Notes under the pieces: model-generated | What the model was told of the DNA's origin: nothing | The model's input: only the letters and a program-made list of their open reading frames with translations | Database searches by the model: none | Source: Pandoraea faecigallinarum | GTDB lineage: Bacteria > Pseudomonadota > Gammaproteobacteria > Burkholderiales > Burkholderiaceae | DNA: 64,000 bases | Direction of reading: 5' to 3' | NCBI RefSeq assembly: GCF_001029105.3 | Contig: NZ_CP011807.3 | Span: 434,001 to 498,000, forward strand | Made by a program: the position numbers and the translations under genes | Shown here: positions 20,949 through 31,083 of the stretch, in pieces | How positions within the stretch are numbered: position 1 is the stretch's first letter | Layout: the number at the start of each line of letters is the position of its first letter

Positions 20949-20974
20949 AAAACCCTCGCCGAGGCGAGGGTTTT
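20949..20974. terminator. Bidirectional intrinsic terminator
   Basis: Perfect 12-bp stem AAAACCCTCGCC / GGCGAGGGTTTT with a 2-base loop. Serves the convergent rhodanese and DUF3567 genes. Confidence 0.88.
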
Positions 20975-21004
20975 GTGGGTGACGGCACCGCGTGGGTGTT
21001 GGCG

Positions 21005-21262
21005 TCAATGGAGCACGACCGGGTTCGTCATGAAGTTATCGAACTGACCGAGGAATTCGTCGACTTCGTCCTCCGACGGTTCGCTGGCTATCAACTTCTG
21101 CACTTCTTCACGGAATTGCCGGGCAAGCGAGCCATCGAGGAAAATCTCGCGGCCTGCGGTTTTGTCCACGATTTCATAGCCACCGGCGGACAGCGCGTGA
21201 TTGCCGTTATCGGCGGCAAACTCAACGACACAGTAATTCGGGCTGTTGTAAATCATGAGCAT
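21005..21262 (-). CDS. DUF3567 family protein
   Basis: 85 residues. MLMIYNSPNYCVVEF at the start and YEIVDKTAGREIFLDG in the middle are the conserved core of DUF3567, a small protein family found in betaproteobacteria; function unknown. An acidic C-terminal helix (SEPSEDEVDEFLGQFD) follows. Start at 21262 with AGGAGAG six bases upstream. No signal peptide or membrane segment. It stands alone, bounded by a terminator. Confidence 0.82.
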   Translation of the reverse strand: MLMIYNSPNYCVVEFAADNGNHALSAGGYEIVDKTAGREIFLDGSLARQFREEVQKLIASEPSEDEVDEFLGQFDNFMTNPVVLH

Positions 21263-21457
21263 GGCAACTCTCCTGGTGTTCCTGCATGGTCCTTGGTAAC
21301 CCACATAGGGGCGACGCGGCGCGATTTCAAGGGGCAACGCCCCACGATTCGCTTATCGGCACACCGGCTGACGAATTCAATGGTTTTGGCCCTCCATTTA
21401 TCAAAGGTTCCGCAACAAGGCCCGCAAGTCCATCATTTCTCACCGATTTTGCAGGAT

Positions 21458-22252
21458 TCAGATGTTAGAGGCGGCCCCTTGCAAAAATGTTGCAAGGGCA
21501 TTCGTTACGAACTGTTTCTGTTCGACGATCGAGAGGTGCGCCGCATCGGGCACGATTTCCAACTGCGCGCCCACGATCCCGCTGGCGATACACCGGGCCA
21601 CTGCCGGCGGGGTAGAGGGGTCGTTTTCCCCGACGAGCACCAGCGTCGGCGCGTCGATTTCAGACAGCCGTGTTCGCACATCGAACGCGGCAAGCGCTTC
21701 ACAAGCGGCCGCAAATCCTTCCGGGTCGGCATGGGCGACGAGGCCGCGAATGCGCTCCGCCGTCTCCGGGTGGTGTTTTCGGAAGCGTTCTCCCAACCAG
21801 CGTTCGAGCGTGCCGGCGGCGAGGTCCTTCATTCCGTGGGAACGTGCCGTGGCCGCGCGCTGGAGAAACAGCTTCGCGTCGGCGTCGTCGTAGCCGGCGG
21901 TCGTATCGATCAGCGTGAGGCTCGCAATGCGCTCGGGGGCATCCAGCGCGAGCTGCTGGGCGACCGCGCCACCCATCGAAACTCCCGCGAAATGGGTGCG
22001 GGGGATCTCCAGCGAACTGAGCAGGGCGGTCGCGTCGGCGGCCAGTTGCGCCACGGAGTAGGGGCCGCGCGTCACATCGCTCTTGCCGTGACCGCGGCTG
22101 TCGTATCGGAGTACCCGGAAATGCGCCGCCAATTCGGGGACAAGGTCGTCCCAGACGGTGAGGTCCGCACCCAACGGATGCGCGAGCGTCAGCCACGGGC
22201 CATGGCCATCCACCGCGTAATGAATCGATGCGCCGTTGGCACTGACTTTCAT
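21458..22252 (-). CDS. Alpha/beta hydrolase, 3-oxoadipate enol-lactonase-like
   Basis: 264 residues. Oxyanion region LTLAHPLGADLTVWDDLVP, nucleophile elbow GVSMGG (Ser near 92), acid Asp in VLVGENDPSTPP and His in PDAAHLSIVEQ complete the triad of an alpha/beta hydrolase. The overall pattern (RGHGKSDVTRGPYS, EQK at the end) is closest to PcaD-type enol-lactonases, but no other protocatechuate genes are near, so another ester or lactone is as likely. An imperfect inverted repeat (GATGTT...AACATC, 22315-22341) lies ~65 bp upstream and may be an operator. Confidence 0.82.
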   Translation of the reverse strand: MKVSANGASIHYAVDGHGPWLTLAHPLGADLTVWDDLVPELAAHFRVLRYDSRGHGKSDVTRGPYSVAQLAADATALLSSLEIPRTHFAGVSMGGAVAQQLALDAPERIASLTLIDTTAGYDDADAKLFLQRAATARSHGMKDLAAGTLERWLGERFRKHHPETAERIRGLVAHADPEGFAAACEALAAFDVRTRLSEIDAPTLVLVGENDPSTPPAVARCIASGIVGAQLEIVPDAAHLSIVEQKQFVTNALATFLQGAASNI

Positions 22253-22509
22253 GTGCGGCCCCCTTGGTTCGTCGCTGCGTGGCGAGGTGGTGTCGATGGG
22301 CGTCGATGCAGTGGGATGTTTCCGATTATGTCAGGAACATCGGACTTGTGCTGATGGTTTCGTCGTAGTTGGGCAACACTACGGCGCGCACCCGCATGGG
22401 GCCTGCATCGCTCGAAATTCTAAGGATTCCTGCGCCACTTTTCGATGCGGAAAACCCTGTGTGCCGTGTGGACTCATGCGCGAGGGGGGAGCGGCAGCCG
22501 GGAATGCCG

Positions 22510-23715
22510 TCAGGGCGCCGACTTCTGCGTGAAGATCAGTTCGAATTCAGTGCCCGACGGCTCGGTCTGCTTCACCCGCACCGGCAGCCAGTCGAGCGAC
22601 GGCGCGAGCCAGATGTCCACGCGCCGTTCGTCGCCTGCCTTGCGCGGCAGGCGCGTGAAGTGACGCGTCTCGACATAACCCTGCGGCGTCGTCATCGTCT
22701 CGCTGCCGACGTACTGCACCGGCCACACCTCGCTGCTGTCTGTGTCCGCTACCGTGAACTCGTGCGTCACGCCGACCTGCGTGTAGCGCTCGGGATTGCC
22801 TCTGGCATAACCGGCCAACTGCATCATCACGCTGAAGCGGTCCTGCGCGCCGGGAGCCAGCGGGACGGACTGTCCGGAGCGCGAGAAGTGCAGCGCGGGC
22901 GTTGCGTCGCGCCGGAATTCCGTGACGTATTCGGCGCGTCGACCGCGCTTTTCCACATAACGGGACGGTGCGATGCCGTTGGCGTCGTAGCCGCCTTCAC
23001 TGACGAACTCGAACGTGCCGAAAAAGATGATCGGCACCGAGATGCGCAACTGGTAGTGCCCGTTCTCGTTGACCCAGTGCAGTTGGCCGGTCTGATTGCG
23101 CACGCCGTTCATGAGCGCGTCGTACGTGAGCGTGACGGACGGCGGTGGATCGAACTTGTCGCCGTTGGCCGCCGCCGCCGTGAGCGGCACGCTCGCCGGG
23201 GCGGCCGCTTCCGATGCCGTTGCACCGGAGGCGTCGCTGCTGCCCGCGACCGTCTCCGATGCAGCCTGCGGTCCCGGTGTGTCGGTGGTCGCCGGCGCGG
23301 CAAGCGTGTCGGGCGGCGGCTGCACCGCGGGCGCGGGCCTGGGAGGCGCCGGTACGGGCTTGGGCGGTGGCGGCGCAAGCGGTGGCGGTGGCGGGGCGAC
23401 CGGCTTGAGCGGGATCAGCGTAATCGGAATGCTCGGGACCGGCTTGTCGTCGAGCGTCGTGCGATGGCCGGCCACCCACAGTGCGAGGAACAGGTGGGCG
23501 ACGAATACCGCCACGAGCACGCTCGCCCGGAGCCGCCAGGCTTTTCCGCGTCCCTCGCTCCGCCCCTTGAGCGCCGGTGAACGCGCGGTCGGGGCAGAGG
23601 GCGGCTGCGCAGAAGCCGCCGAAGGCCCGGGGGCCGACGGCGTGTCGGAGGCGTCGTGGCGCGTGTGGCGCGTGTGGCGCGTGTGGCCGGAAGGAGAGGA
23701 GGGGCGCGAAGGCAC
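22510..23715 (-). CDS. DUF3108 protein with membrane anchor and proline-rich linker
   Basis: 401 residues. N-terminal cytoplasmic low-complexity region with His-Thr-Arg repeats, one transmembrane helix (WRLRASVLVAVFVAHLFLALWVAG, residues ~61-84), a Pro-rich linker reminiscent of TonB (APPPPPLAPPPPKPVPAPP), an Ala/Ser-rich stretch, and a C-terminal ~200-residue DUF3108 domain (LTYDALMNGV...GTFEFVSEGGYDANGIAPSRY...). DUF3108 domains are periplasmic beta-rich domains of unknown function. N-terminal start uncertain because of the repeats; 23715 is the longest option. Confidence 0.75.
   Translation of the reverse strand: MPSRPSSPSGHTRHTRHTRHDASDTPSAPGPSAASAQPPSAPTARSPALKGRSEGRGKAWRLRASVLVAVFVAHLFLALWVAGHRTTLDDKPVPSIPITLIPLKPVAPPPPPLAPPPPKPVPAPPRPAPAVQPPPDTLAAPATTDTPGPQAASETVAGSSDASGATASEAAAPASVPLTAAAANGDKFDPPPSVTLTYDALMNGVRNQTGQLHWVNENGHYQLRISVPIIFFGTFEFVSEGGYDANGIAPSRYVEKRGRRAEYVTEFRRDATPALHFSRSGQSVPLAPGAQDRFSVMMQLAGYARGNPERYTQVGVTHEFTVADTDSSEVWPVQYVGSETMTTPQGYVETRHFTRLPRKAGDERRVDIWLAPSLDWLPVRVKQTEPSGTEFELIFTQKSAP
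23661..23687. repeat. 9-bp tandem triplication in DUF3108 gene
   Basis: GCGTGTGGC three times head to tail, coding for the His-Thr-Arg repeat near the N terminus on the minus strand; a degenerate fourth copy precedes it. Confidence 0.88.
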
Positions 23716-23844
23716 GGAAGTCGGTCGGGGGCGTCGGAGCGTCGGGGTGTCGGAGCGTCAGGATCGCACATCGGGACGACTTCGGTTCGACAACCCGCGC
23801 CCTGCGCCGTTCAGTGCCCGTTGGTCCGCGTTCCCCGGCGGCGT

Positions 23845-24708
23845 TCAGCGTCTGACTCCCGGTGCGTGCGCGTGACCCAGATCGGCGGAGAGGTTTTGGG
23901 CAAGCGCGCGCAGCGGCGTGTCGATGGGGCCGCCCCAACTTGCATCGAAGCGGCTCTCCGGGCCGAGCGCCATGAGGCCCATCACGAGTTGTCCCGTCGC
24001 GTCGAACACCGGCATGCAGAACGCGTTGACGGACGGCAGCACAGTCCCCTCGACGCGCGCCGCGCGGTGCGCCCGCACGTCGTCGAGCACCGCTTCGTAC
24101 TCGGCGCGCGTGGCGGGCAGATGGTGGCGCGACGAGTGTTGCAGCGCGGCCAGGGCGGCGTCGATGAGCGGTGCGGTCTGGCGCTCCGGCAAATAGGCCG
24201 CGAACAGGCGCCCGGCAGCCGATTCGAGCATCGGCATGACGTCGCCCAGCCGCAGCGGCACGCGCATCGGAAAGGTCGAATCGAGCCAATGCACGACGGT
24301 CGGTCCCTGATTGCCCCATACGGCCAGGCCCACGGTCTGGTCGATGGCGTCGCGCAACTCGGACATGGCGAAGCGCGCGGCCTTGAACGCGTCGATGCGC
24401 GCGAGATGGGCGAGCCCCATGCGCAGCGTGAAAGGACCGAGGTCGTAGCGTCCGCTCACCGGGTCCTGCACGATGAGTCCGAGCCGCTGAAAGCTCACGA
24501 GATAGCGATGCGCCTTGGCGGGATTCATGCCGGCGGCATGGGCGAGGTCGCGCAGCATCATCGCATTCGACGCTTCGGTGAGCACTTCGATCAGCCGGAA
24601 GCCCACCTCGATGGACTGAATGCCAGAGCGGGTTTTCTCCTCGTCCGGCGCGGCGGCGTTGCCGTCGCTGTCTTGACCGGTATCGTTGTCGTGTTCAGGC
24701 GCTGTCAT
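23845..24708 (-). CDS. IclR-family transcriptional regulator
   Basis: 287 residues. After an acidic 30-residue N-terminal tail, the IclR winged helix is visible (IQSIEVGFRLIEVLTEASNA ... MNPAKAHRYLVSFQRLGLI), then the GAF-like effector domain (SAAGRLFAAYLPE, ARVEGTVLPSVNAFCMPVFD). Start at 24708 with AAGAGA upstream. It is divergent from the fumarylacetoacetase-family gene with a 191-bp shared region, so it likely controls that gene in response to an aromatic-derived acid (inference). Confidence 0.9.
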   Translation of the reverse strand: MTAPEHDNDTGQDSDGNAAAPDEEKTRSGIQSIEVGFRLIEVLTEASNAMMLRDLAHAAGMNPAKAHRYLVSFQRLGLIVQDPVSGRYDLGPFTLRMGLAHLARIDAFKAARFAMSELRDAIDQTVGLAVWGNQGPTVVHWLDSTFPMRVPLRLGDVMPMLESAAGRLFAAYLPERQTAPLIDAALAALQHSSRHHLPATRAEYEAVLDDVRAHRAARVEGTVLPSVNAFCMPVFDATGQLVMGLMALGPESRFDASWGGPIDTPLRALAQNLSADLGHAHAPGVRR

Positions 24709-24749
24709 GTGTCTCTTTCGTTGTTGTCGTGGCCGTGCGATGCCTGAGC

Positions 24750-24786
24750 GGCGTTCGCATGCGTGCGCCATGCCCTCAGGTAAAAT
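24750..24786. promoter_or_regulatory. Candidate IclR operator and -10 for the FAH-family gene
   Basis: An interrupted palindrome GGCG-TT-CGCATGCG-TG-CGCC at 24750-24769 overlaps the -35 position of a TAAAAT -10 box at 24781-24786 that faces the FAH gene. Position is right for repression or activation by the divergent IclR protein. Confidence 0.4.
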
Positions 24787-24899
24787 CTCCGGCTTCAAGC
24801 GCCATTCTATCGGGCCTGACGTTCCGGTCCGAATCCTGGCTCCCGGCACCCCCGGCTCCCGGCGCCCGAATTCCAAACCCGCTCGCAGACTTCATTGCC

Positions 24900-25886
24900 A
24901 TGAAACTCGCTACCCGTAAGGACGGCACGCGCGACGGTCAGCTGATCGTCGTCTCACGCGACCTGTCGACCGCCTGCATTGCCGACGCCATCGCTCCCAC
25001 GCTGCAACGCGTACTCGACGACTGGACGTTCTACGCGCCGCAACTGCATTTGCTGTACACCGAGCTCAATCACGGCCGCGCGCGCAACGCTTTCGCGTTC
25101 GATGCGTCGGAGTGCATGGCGCCGTTGCCGCGCGCCTACCAGTGGGCCGACGGTTCCGCGTATGTGAACCATGTCGAGCTGGTGCGCCGCGCGCGCGGGG
25201 CCGAAATGCCTCCGGAGTTCTGGACCGATCCGCTGATGTATCAGGGGGGTAGCGACGACTTCATCGGCCCCACGGACGACATCGTTTGCGCGTCGGAAGA
25301 CTTCGGCATCGATTTCGAAGCCGAAGTGGCGGTGGTGACATCGGACGTGCCCATGGGCGCCAGCCCAGCGCGTGCGCTCGAAGCGGTGCGTCTGGTGATG
25401 CTGGTGAACGACGTGAGCCTGCGCAACCTGATTCCGGCGGAACTGGCCAAGGGTTTCGGTTTTTTCCAGAGCAAGCCGGCCACGGCGTTCTCGCCGGTAG
25501 CCGTCACTCCCGACGAACTGGGCGACGCGTGGCGCGAGGGCCGCGTGCACCGTCCGCTCACGGTGAAGTGGAACGACAGGAAGTTCGGCGCACCGGAGTG
25601 CGGCGAAGACATGGTGTTCGACTTCGGGCAGCTGGTCGCGCACGTGTGCAAGACGCGTAACGCCCGCGCGGGGACCATCGTCGGTTCGGGCACGATCTCG
25701 AACAAGGACCGCAGCCGCGGCAGCGCCTGCATCGCCGAGAAGCGCATGCTGGAGACCCTCGAGAAGGGCGCGCCGGAAACGGCGTTCATGCGATACGGCG
25801 ACCGTGTGCGCATCGAGATGTTCGATGCCCAGGGCAAGTCGATTTTCGGCGCCATCGATCAGGCGGTCGCGCCGCTTGACGAGTAA
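24900..25886 (+). CDS. Fumarylacetoacetate hydrolase family protein
   Basis: 328 residues. The C-terminal FAH domain is clear: metal ligands in ASEDFGIDFEAEVAVVTSDVP, LVMLVNDVSLRNLIPAEL, and the glycine-rich GTIVGSGTISNKDRSRGSACI. The N-terminal ~90 residues resemble the SH3-like domain of fumarylacetoacetases. It may cleave a fumaryl- or maleylpyruvate/acetoacetate intermediate of aromatic degradation. Start at MKLATRKDGTRDGQ. No other aromatic-ring genes are adjacent. Confidence 0.87.
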   Translation: MKLATRKDGTRDGQLIVVSRDLSTACIADAIAPTLQRVLDDWTFYAPQLHLLYTELNHGRARNAFAFDASECMAPLPRAYQWADGSAYVNHVELVRRARGAEMPPEFWTDPLMYQGGSDDFIGPTDDIVCASEDFGIDFEAEVAVVTSDVPMGASPARALEAVRLVMLVNDVSLRNLIPAELAKGFGFFQSKPATAFSPVAVTPDELGDAWREGRVHRPLTVKWNDRKFGAPECGEDMVFDFGQLVAHVCKTRNARAGTIVGSGTISNKDRSRGSACIAEKRMLETLEKGAPETAFMRYGDRVRIEMFDAQGKSIFGAIDQAVAPLDE

Positions 25887-26213
25887 GCGGGCCTGCGTTC
25901 GTCACGCTTTCGTCATGTATTCGTCGCCGCCGCGCATCGGCGAGGCCGACGCCCGACCGCCCGGACGGGAAAATGAACCGGGCCGAACGCCATGCCCCGC
26001 AAGGCTTCGCGGGGTGCCGGGCGGCACCTCCATAGGGTGAACCCGGATATGGCGGGGAATTCCGGCTCCGCTATTCTTTGTCTCCTTGAGTCGGTGCGTC
26101 TGCCTCGCAGGTTCGCGCACCGGCCCTAACTTTCGCCGGCGCGGCGCGAGGTATCCGTCCCGGGATGCCCGCGTACAGAAAAACACAGCGCGGGCCAGAC
26201 CAGGAGATTTTTC
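25887..26213. other. Intergenic region, FAH gene to binding-protein gene
   Basis: 327 bp without a credible gene. Two adjacent GC hairpins, CCCCGC/GCGGGG (25995-26014) and GGTGCC/GGCACC (26013-26028), lack a T-run and may be weak terminators. The last ~150 bp presumably hold the promoter of the binding-protein gene, but I find no convincing -35/-10 pair. Confidence 0.5.
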
Positions 26214-27365
26214 ATGCGAAACCCCGTGCGCACTGCCCTGCTGGGTGCGATGTTGCTGGCGCTGGCCGGCGGCGCTGCCGCTCAGGTCAAGATTGGTGTG
26301 AGCATCTCGCTCACCGGCCCCGCCGCTTCGCTCGGCCTTCCCGCGCGCGACACGATCAGCATGCTGCCCAAGGAAATCGGCGGCGAGAAGGTCGACTACA
26401 TCGTGCTGGACGACGCGTCGGACACCACGACCGCCGTTCAGAACACCAAGAAGCTCATCTCCGAGAACCACGTCGACGCCATTATCGGCTCGTCGATCAC
26501 GCCGAACACGCTGGCGATGCTCGACGTCATCGCTGCCGGCACCACGCCGACGATCTCTCTCGCCTCGTCCGCCCGCATCATCGAACCGGTGGACGCCAAA
26601 CGTTACTGGATGTTCAAGACACCGCAGACCGACGCCCAGATGGCCTCCGCCATTGCCGAACATGCGAGCAAGCATGGCGTGAAGACGATGGCCTTCATCG
26701 GGCAGGGCGACGCGCTGGGCGAAGCCTTCTATGAAGAAGTCGCCAAGTTTGCCGGGCTTCACAAGATCAAGATGGTCGCCAGCGAGCGCTTTGCCCGTAC
26801 GGACCCGAGCGTGACCGGTCAGATCCTGAAGATCATGGGCGCGAACCCCGACGCCGTCGTCGTTGGCGCGGCCGGCACCCCGGCCGCCCTGCCGCCGAAG
26901 GCGCTGGCGGAGCGCGGCTACAAGGGCCTCGTGTATCACAACCACGGCGTGGGCAATAACGACTTCCTGCGCGTTTGCGGCAAGGACTGCAACAACACGT
27001 ACCTGCCGGCCAGCCCGGTGCTCGTGGCGTCGCAATTGCCGAACGATCACCCGGCCAAGGCCGTGGCGCTCGACTACATCAAGAAGTTCGACGCCAAGTA
27101 CGGCGCGGGCAAGGTGGCCGCCTTCGGCTCGTACGCGTGGGACGCCGGTATCCTGCTGCAACGCGCGATCCCCATCGCTCTGAAGAGCGCCAAGCCGGGC
27201 ACGCCGGAATTCCGCAAGGCGCTGCGCGATGCGCTGGAGTCGAGCAAGGACGTGCACGTGTCGAACGGCGTGACGAACATGAGCCCGACCGATCACCTTG
27301 GTCTCGATCAGCGCGCACGCGTGATGGTCAAGATCGACAACGGCAAGTGGGTGATTGCGCCGTAA
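26214..27365 (+). CDS. Branched-chain amino acid-type ABC substrate-binding protein
   Basis: 383 residues. Signal peptide MRNPVRTALLGAMLLALAGGAAAQ, then the type I periplasmic binding fold of the LivK family (VKIGVSISLTGPAASLGLPAR, DAIIGSSITPNTLAMLDV, SDTTTAVQNTKKLI). Such proteins bind branched-chain amino acids, amides or aromatic acids and deliver them to LivHMGF-type permeases; no permease or ATPase gene is next to it, so it is an orphan receptor. CAGGAG lies ahead of the start. Ends ~106 bp before an intrinsic terminator. Confidence 0.9.
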   Translation: MRNPVRTALLGAMLLALAGGAAAQVKIGVSISLTGPAASLGLPARDTISMLPKEIGGEKVDYIVLDDASDTTTAVQNTKKLISENHVDAIIGSSITPNTLAMLDVIAAGTTPTISLASSARIIEPVDAKRYWMFKTPQTDAQMASAIAEHASKHGVKTMAFIGQGDALGEAFYEEVAKFAGLHKIKMVASERFARTDPSVTGQILKIMGANPDAVVVGAAGTPAALPPKALAERGYKGLVYHNHGVGNNDFLRVCGKDCNNTYLPASPVLVASQLPNDHPAKAVALDYIKKFDAKYGAGKVAAFGSYAWDAGILLQRAIPIALKSAKPGTPEFRKALRDALESSKDVHVSNGVTNMSPTDHLGLDQRARVMVKIDNGKWVIAP

Positions 27366-27393
27366 CCGCCGCCGCGATTGGACAATTGCGCGA

Positions 27394-27420
27394 ATGCGAG
27401 GGGCGACAGACGTCTCGCAT
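27394..27420 (+). promoter_or_regulatory. Stem-loop between binding-protein gene and terminator
   Basis: ATGCGAG (27394-27400) can pair with CTCGCAT (27414-27420). It precedes the terminator at 27472 and could be part of a leader structure upstream of the enoyl-CoA hydratase. Confidence 0.35.
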
Positions 27421-27471
27421 CGAAACTGTTGACCGTCGGCGGCGCTGGCTTTTGTCCGGTGCCGCTGTTCC

Positions 27472-27499
27472 ATCCCCGCCTGTGCGGGGATATTTTTTT
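27472..27499 (+). terminator. Intrinsic terminator abutting the next ribosome-binding site
   Basis: ATCCCCGC / GCGGGGAT with a 4-base loop CTGT, then ATTTTTTT. It ends only 15 bp before the ATG of the enoyl-CoA hydratase, whose ribosome site (CGGAG) starts 2 bp further on. Confidence 0.9.
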
Positions 27500-27514
27500 C
27501 CGGAGCGGTAAGCC

Positions 27515-28336
<822 letters not shown>

Positions 28337-28479
28337 GTTCCGGCGCCTCGGGGTTTACGACGGACGCGGCCTGTTTTGACACACCATCGGCGCATGCTCG
28401 GCGTATGATCGATAGCCATACGCCCTGTGCGCCTGGCTTGGCTGGCGCCGTCCGTCCCCGACCGTGACTGGAGATCGTA

Positions 28480-29541
28480 ATGAGCGATTCGACGAGTGCC
28501 ATGCCTAACGGCTTCGACATTCTCAAGAAGATGTGGGAGGCGTTCAGTCCACCCGCGACGTTCACCTCACCGCTGACGCAGTTGATGCAAAGCGCCGCGC
28601 CGCTGCTCGATCCCGGCGAAATCGAGAATCGCATTGCCGAAATGCGCGCTGTGGAACAGTGGCTCACCCTCAATCTGAACGTGCTGCGCTCGACCATTCA
28701 GGCGTTCGAGGTGCAGCGCGCCACGTATGCCACGCTGCGCGCGTTCGGCACGGGAAGCTTCGGCGCCGCTGCGTCCGGTGCGCCGGCTGCCGGTGACCCG
28801 GGCAGTCCCGACGACGCTGGCGCCGCCAGCCTCTGGCGCTCGCCGTTCTCCACGCAGACGCCGCAGGATGTCGAACCCGAACCGCAGGCTGCTGCTGCCG
28901 AGGCCGAATCCGAACCGGCACCGGAAGCGGCAGCCGAGGACGAGGTGTCGGCGGGCGGGGCGGGTGGGGCGGCGTCGCCGTTCGCGCAGGCGAGCAGTGC
29001 CTATGGTGCGCTGGACCCCTCGGTGTGGTTCAACGCCATGCGCGCGCAGTTCGATCAGATCGCTGCCGCGGCGCAGGCCGCTGGCGTGTCCGCGGCGCAG
29101 ATGACCGAAGCCGCTGCGGCACAAATGTCGGAAGCGGCAGCCAAGGCGACGCATGCGACGCACGCAACGGCTGGCGCGGGCAGGGCTTCCGCCGGGAAGG
29201 CGCCGGGTAGTGTGGGCAAGGCGAGCAAGGCGGGCAAGGCGGGCGCGGTGACAAAGAAGGCGGCAGCGAAGACCGGGGCCCGGCGTGCGCCCGCGAGCAA
29301 GAAGACGCCGGCGAAGTCCGCTGCGGCGAAGACGTCTGCAAAGGCTACGACCAAGACGTCGGCGAAAGCGCCGTCGAAAGCACCGTCGAAAGCGGCAACC
29401 GGCACGCCTGCGAAGGCGGCGGGAAGCGCCTCGGGTCGGTCGGGGGAGTCGGTGGCGTCGGTGGCGTCGGTGGATAAGGCGCCAGGGACCCCAGGAAAAA
29501 CGTCGGGTGTGACGGGCAAGCAGGCTGCCTGGAAGTGGTAG
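28480..29541 (+). CDS. PhaM-like polyhydroxyalkanoate granule regulatory protein
   Basis: 353 residues. [15 protein letters not shown] and the helical segment [31 protein letters not shown] match the conserved N-terminal region of the PhaM family, which activates PHA synthase and tethers granules to the nucleoid. The C-terminal ~120 residues are a histone H1-like Lys/Ala/Pro/Ser tail ([26 protein letters not shown]), expected to bind DNA. The tail contains 9-bp tandem repeats. Monocistronic by appearance. No phaC/phaB nearby. Confidence 0.75.
   Translation: MSDSTSAMPNGFDILKKMWEAFSPPATFTSPLTQLMQSAAPLLDPGEIENRIAEMRAVEQWLTLNLNVLRSTIQAFEVQRATYATLRAFGTGSFGAAASGAPAAGDPGSPDDAGAASLWRSPFSTQTPQDVEPEPQAAAAEAESEPAPEAAAEDEVSAGGAGGAASPFAQASSAYGALDPSVWFNAMRAQFDQIAAAAQAAGVSAAQMTEAAAAQMSEAAAKATHATHATAGAGRASAGKAPGSVGKASKAGKAGAVTKKAAAKTGARRAPASKKTPAKSAAAKTSAKATTKTSAKAPSKAPSKAATGTPAKAAGSASGRSGESVASVASVDKAPGTPGKTSGVTGKQAAWKW
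29448..29474 (+). repeat. 9-bp tandem repeat in PhaM-like tail
   Basis: GTCGGTGGC in three head-to-tail copies (last base of the third differs), coding for Ser-Val-Ala repeats near the end of the basic tail. Confidence 0.85.
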
Positions 29542-29595
29542 CGCGTGTGGTCTCGCGCACGGGCGTAAGCGCTTTCGACGGGTTTGACGGGACCT

Positions 29596-29645
29596 GAAGT
29601 GGTCCGAGGTGGCCAGAAGTGGCGTAAAACGGCGAGGAACGGCGA
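29596..29645. repeat. Degenerate 10-bp phased repeats between PhaM-like and patatin genes
   Basis: Five consecutive 10-bp units: GAAGTGGTCC, GAGGTGGCCA, GAAGTGGCGT, AAAACGGCGA, GGAACGGCGA. The first three share GRRGTGG. One unit per helical turn. No coding sense. Confidence 0.6.
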
Positions 29646-29753
29646 AGGAAGCTCGCGCAACCCTCGGCCGCCAGCGGGTGACGGAACGAAGGCCGCGCAC
29701 AACAGCACGCGACAGCCGCGAACAACGACAGCGAAAGCAGGAGGAGGCCCCCC

Positions 29754-31043
29754 ATGATCTCGGGCGAACGTACCGGTCTCGTCCTGATGGGCGGTGGCGC
29801 ACGCGCCGCGTATCAGGTCGGCGTGCTCGCGGCGATTGCCGCGATTCAACGCGAGGTCCTGCCAACGCGGCGGGCGATCCCGTTTCCCATCGTCTGCGGC
29901 ACGTCGGCCGGCGCAATCAATGCCGCAGCGCTCGCCTCGCACGCCGACGATTTCCAGCACGGTGTCATGAAGCTCGACGCCGTCTGGCGTCAGTTCCACG
30001 CCGGTCAGGTGTTCCGCGCCGACTCGCTGGGCATGGCGGGCACCGGCGCTCGCTGGCTCGCCGCCATCTCTCTGGGCTGGGCGTTGCGACGCTCGCCGCG
30101 ATCCCTGTTCGACTGGTCGCCGCTGGCCGGCATGCTGCGTCAGGCGATTCGTCTCGATCGCCTGCCGGAAGTCTTCGCATCCGGGGCACTTGAAGCCCTG
30201 TCCGTGACGGCGCTCTCGTATTCGTCCGGCAAACACGTCACGTTTTACCAAAGCGCCGAGCCGATTCAGGCATGGAAGCGTTCGTTGCGGCTCGCGCGGG
30301 CGGTGCCGTTGACGGTGGAGCACCTGCTGGCGTCGAGCGCGATCCCGTTTCTGTTTCCCGCCATCGAACTCGATCTCGACGGACAGTCCGAGTACTTCGG
30401 TGACGGCTCGATGCGTCAGATCGCGCCGCTCAGCCCGCCGATCCATCTCGGTGCGACGCGCGTGCTCATCATCGGCGCCTCGCACGGACAGTACGGGCTC
30501 GATAGCAGCGGCGAGCGTATCGGCGGGTATCCGAGCCTCGCGCAGATTGGCGGACAGGCGCTTGCGAGCGTGTTCATCGACGGATTGTCGGCGGATCTGG
30601 AGCGCCTGCAACACATCAACAACGTGCTGCGCCATGTGCCAGAGGCGCAGCGCGAGTCGAGCGGGTGGCGTCCCATCGAGACGCTGCTGATTTCGCCGAG
30701 TCAGCGCCTCGAACCGATTGCGGCGCGGCATCTGAAGCAATTGCCCCGCGCCGTGCGAACGATGCTCGGCGCGATCGGCGCCGATGCCGAGCGCGGGGCG
30801 GCTTTCGCCAGTTATCTGCTGTTCGAATCGGCGTACACTCAGGAGTTGATTGCGCTGGGCGAAGCCGACGCTTATGCGCAGCGCGACGCGATTGCCGCAT
30901 GGCTCGTCGCCGAGGCGGACGGCACGAGCCCGCTCGACGGCGTCGAGGCCGGCGCTGTCGGTGGCGCCGCGCCACCGGCAAACTCGCCGCTGTCCGCCGA
31001 TCCGGCCGCCGCGGTGGCCGACACCGGCAAACCTGCCGCTTGA
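29754..31043 (+). CDS. Patatin-like phospholipase
   Basis: 429 residues. Glycine-rich oxyanion segment GLVLMGGGARAAYQVGVL, nucleophile GTSAG (Ser near 52) and the dyad Asp in SEYFGDGSMRQIAPLSPP (near 220) define a patatin-family serine lipase. No signal peptide; the C-terminal ~40 residues are Ala/Pro-rich. The layout resembles other Burkholderiaceae patatins of unknown substrate encoded near phaM. AGGAGG lies seven bases ahead of the start. Followed 40 bp later by the AraC gene on the same strand. Confidence 0.92.
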   Translation: MISGERTGLVLMGGGARAAYQVGVLAAIAAIQREVLPTRRAIPFPIVCGTSAGAINAAALASHADDFQHGVMKLDAVWRQFHAGQVFRADSLGMAGTGARWLAAISLGWALRRSPRSLFDWSPLAGMLRQAIRLDRLPEVFASGALEALSVTALSYSSGKHVTFYQSAEPIQAWKRSLRLARAVPLTVEHLLASSAIPFLFPAIELDLDGQSEYFGDGSMRQIAPLSPPIHLGATRVLIIGASHGQYGLDSSGERIGGYPSLAQIGGQALASVFIDGLSADLERLQHINNVLRHVPEAQRESSGWRPIETLLISPSQRLEPIAARHLKQLPRAVRTMLGAIGADAERGAAFASYLLFESAYTQELIALGEADAYAQRDAIAAWLVAEADGTSPLDGVEAGAVGGAAPPANSPLSADPAAAVADTGKPAA

Positions 31044-31083
31044 CGGCGCGCGGGCCACCCGTGCGCTTCCATGGACCCAACGA

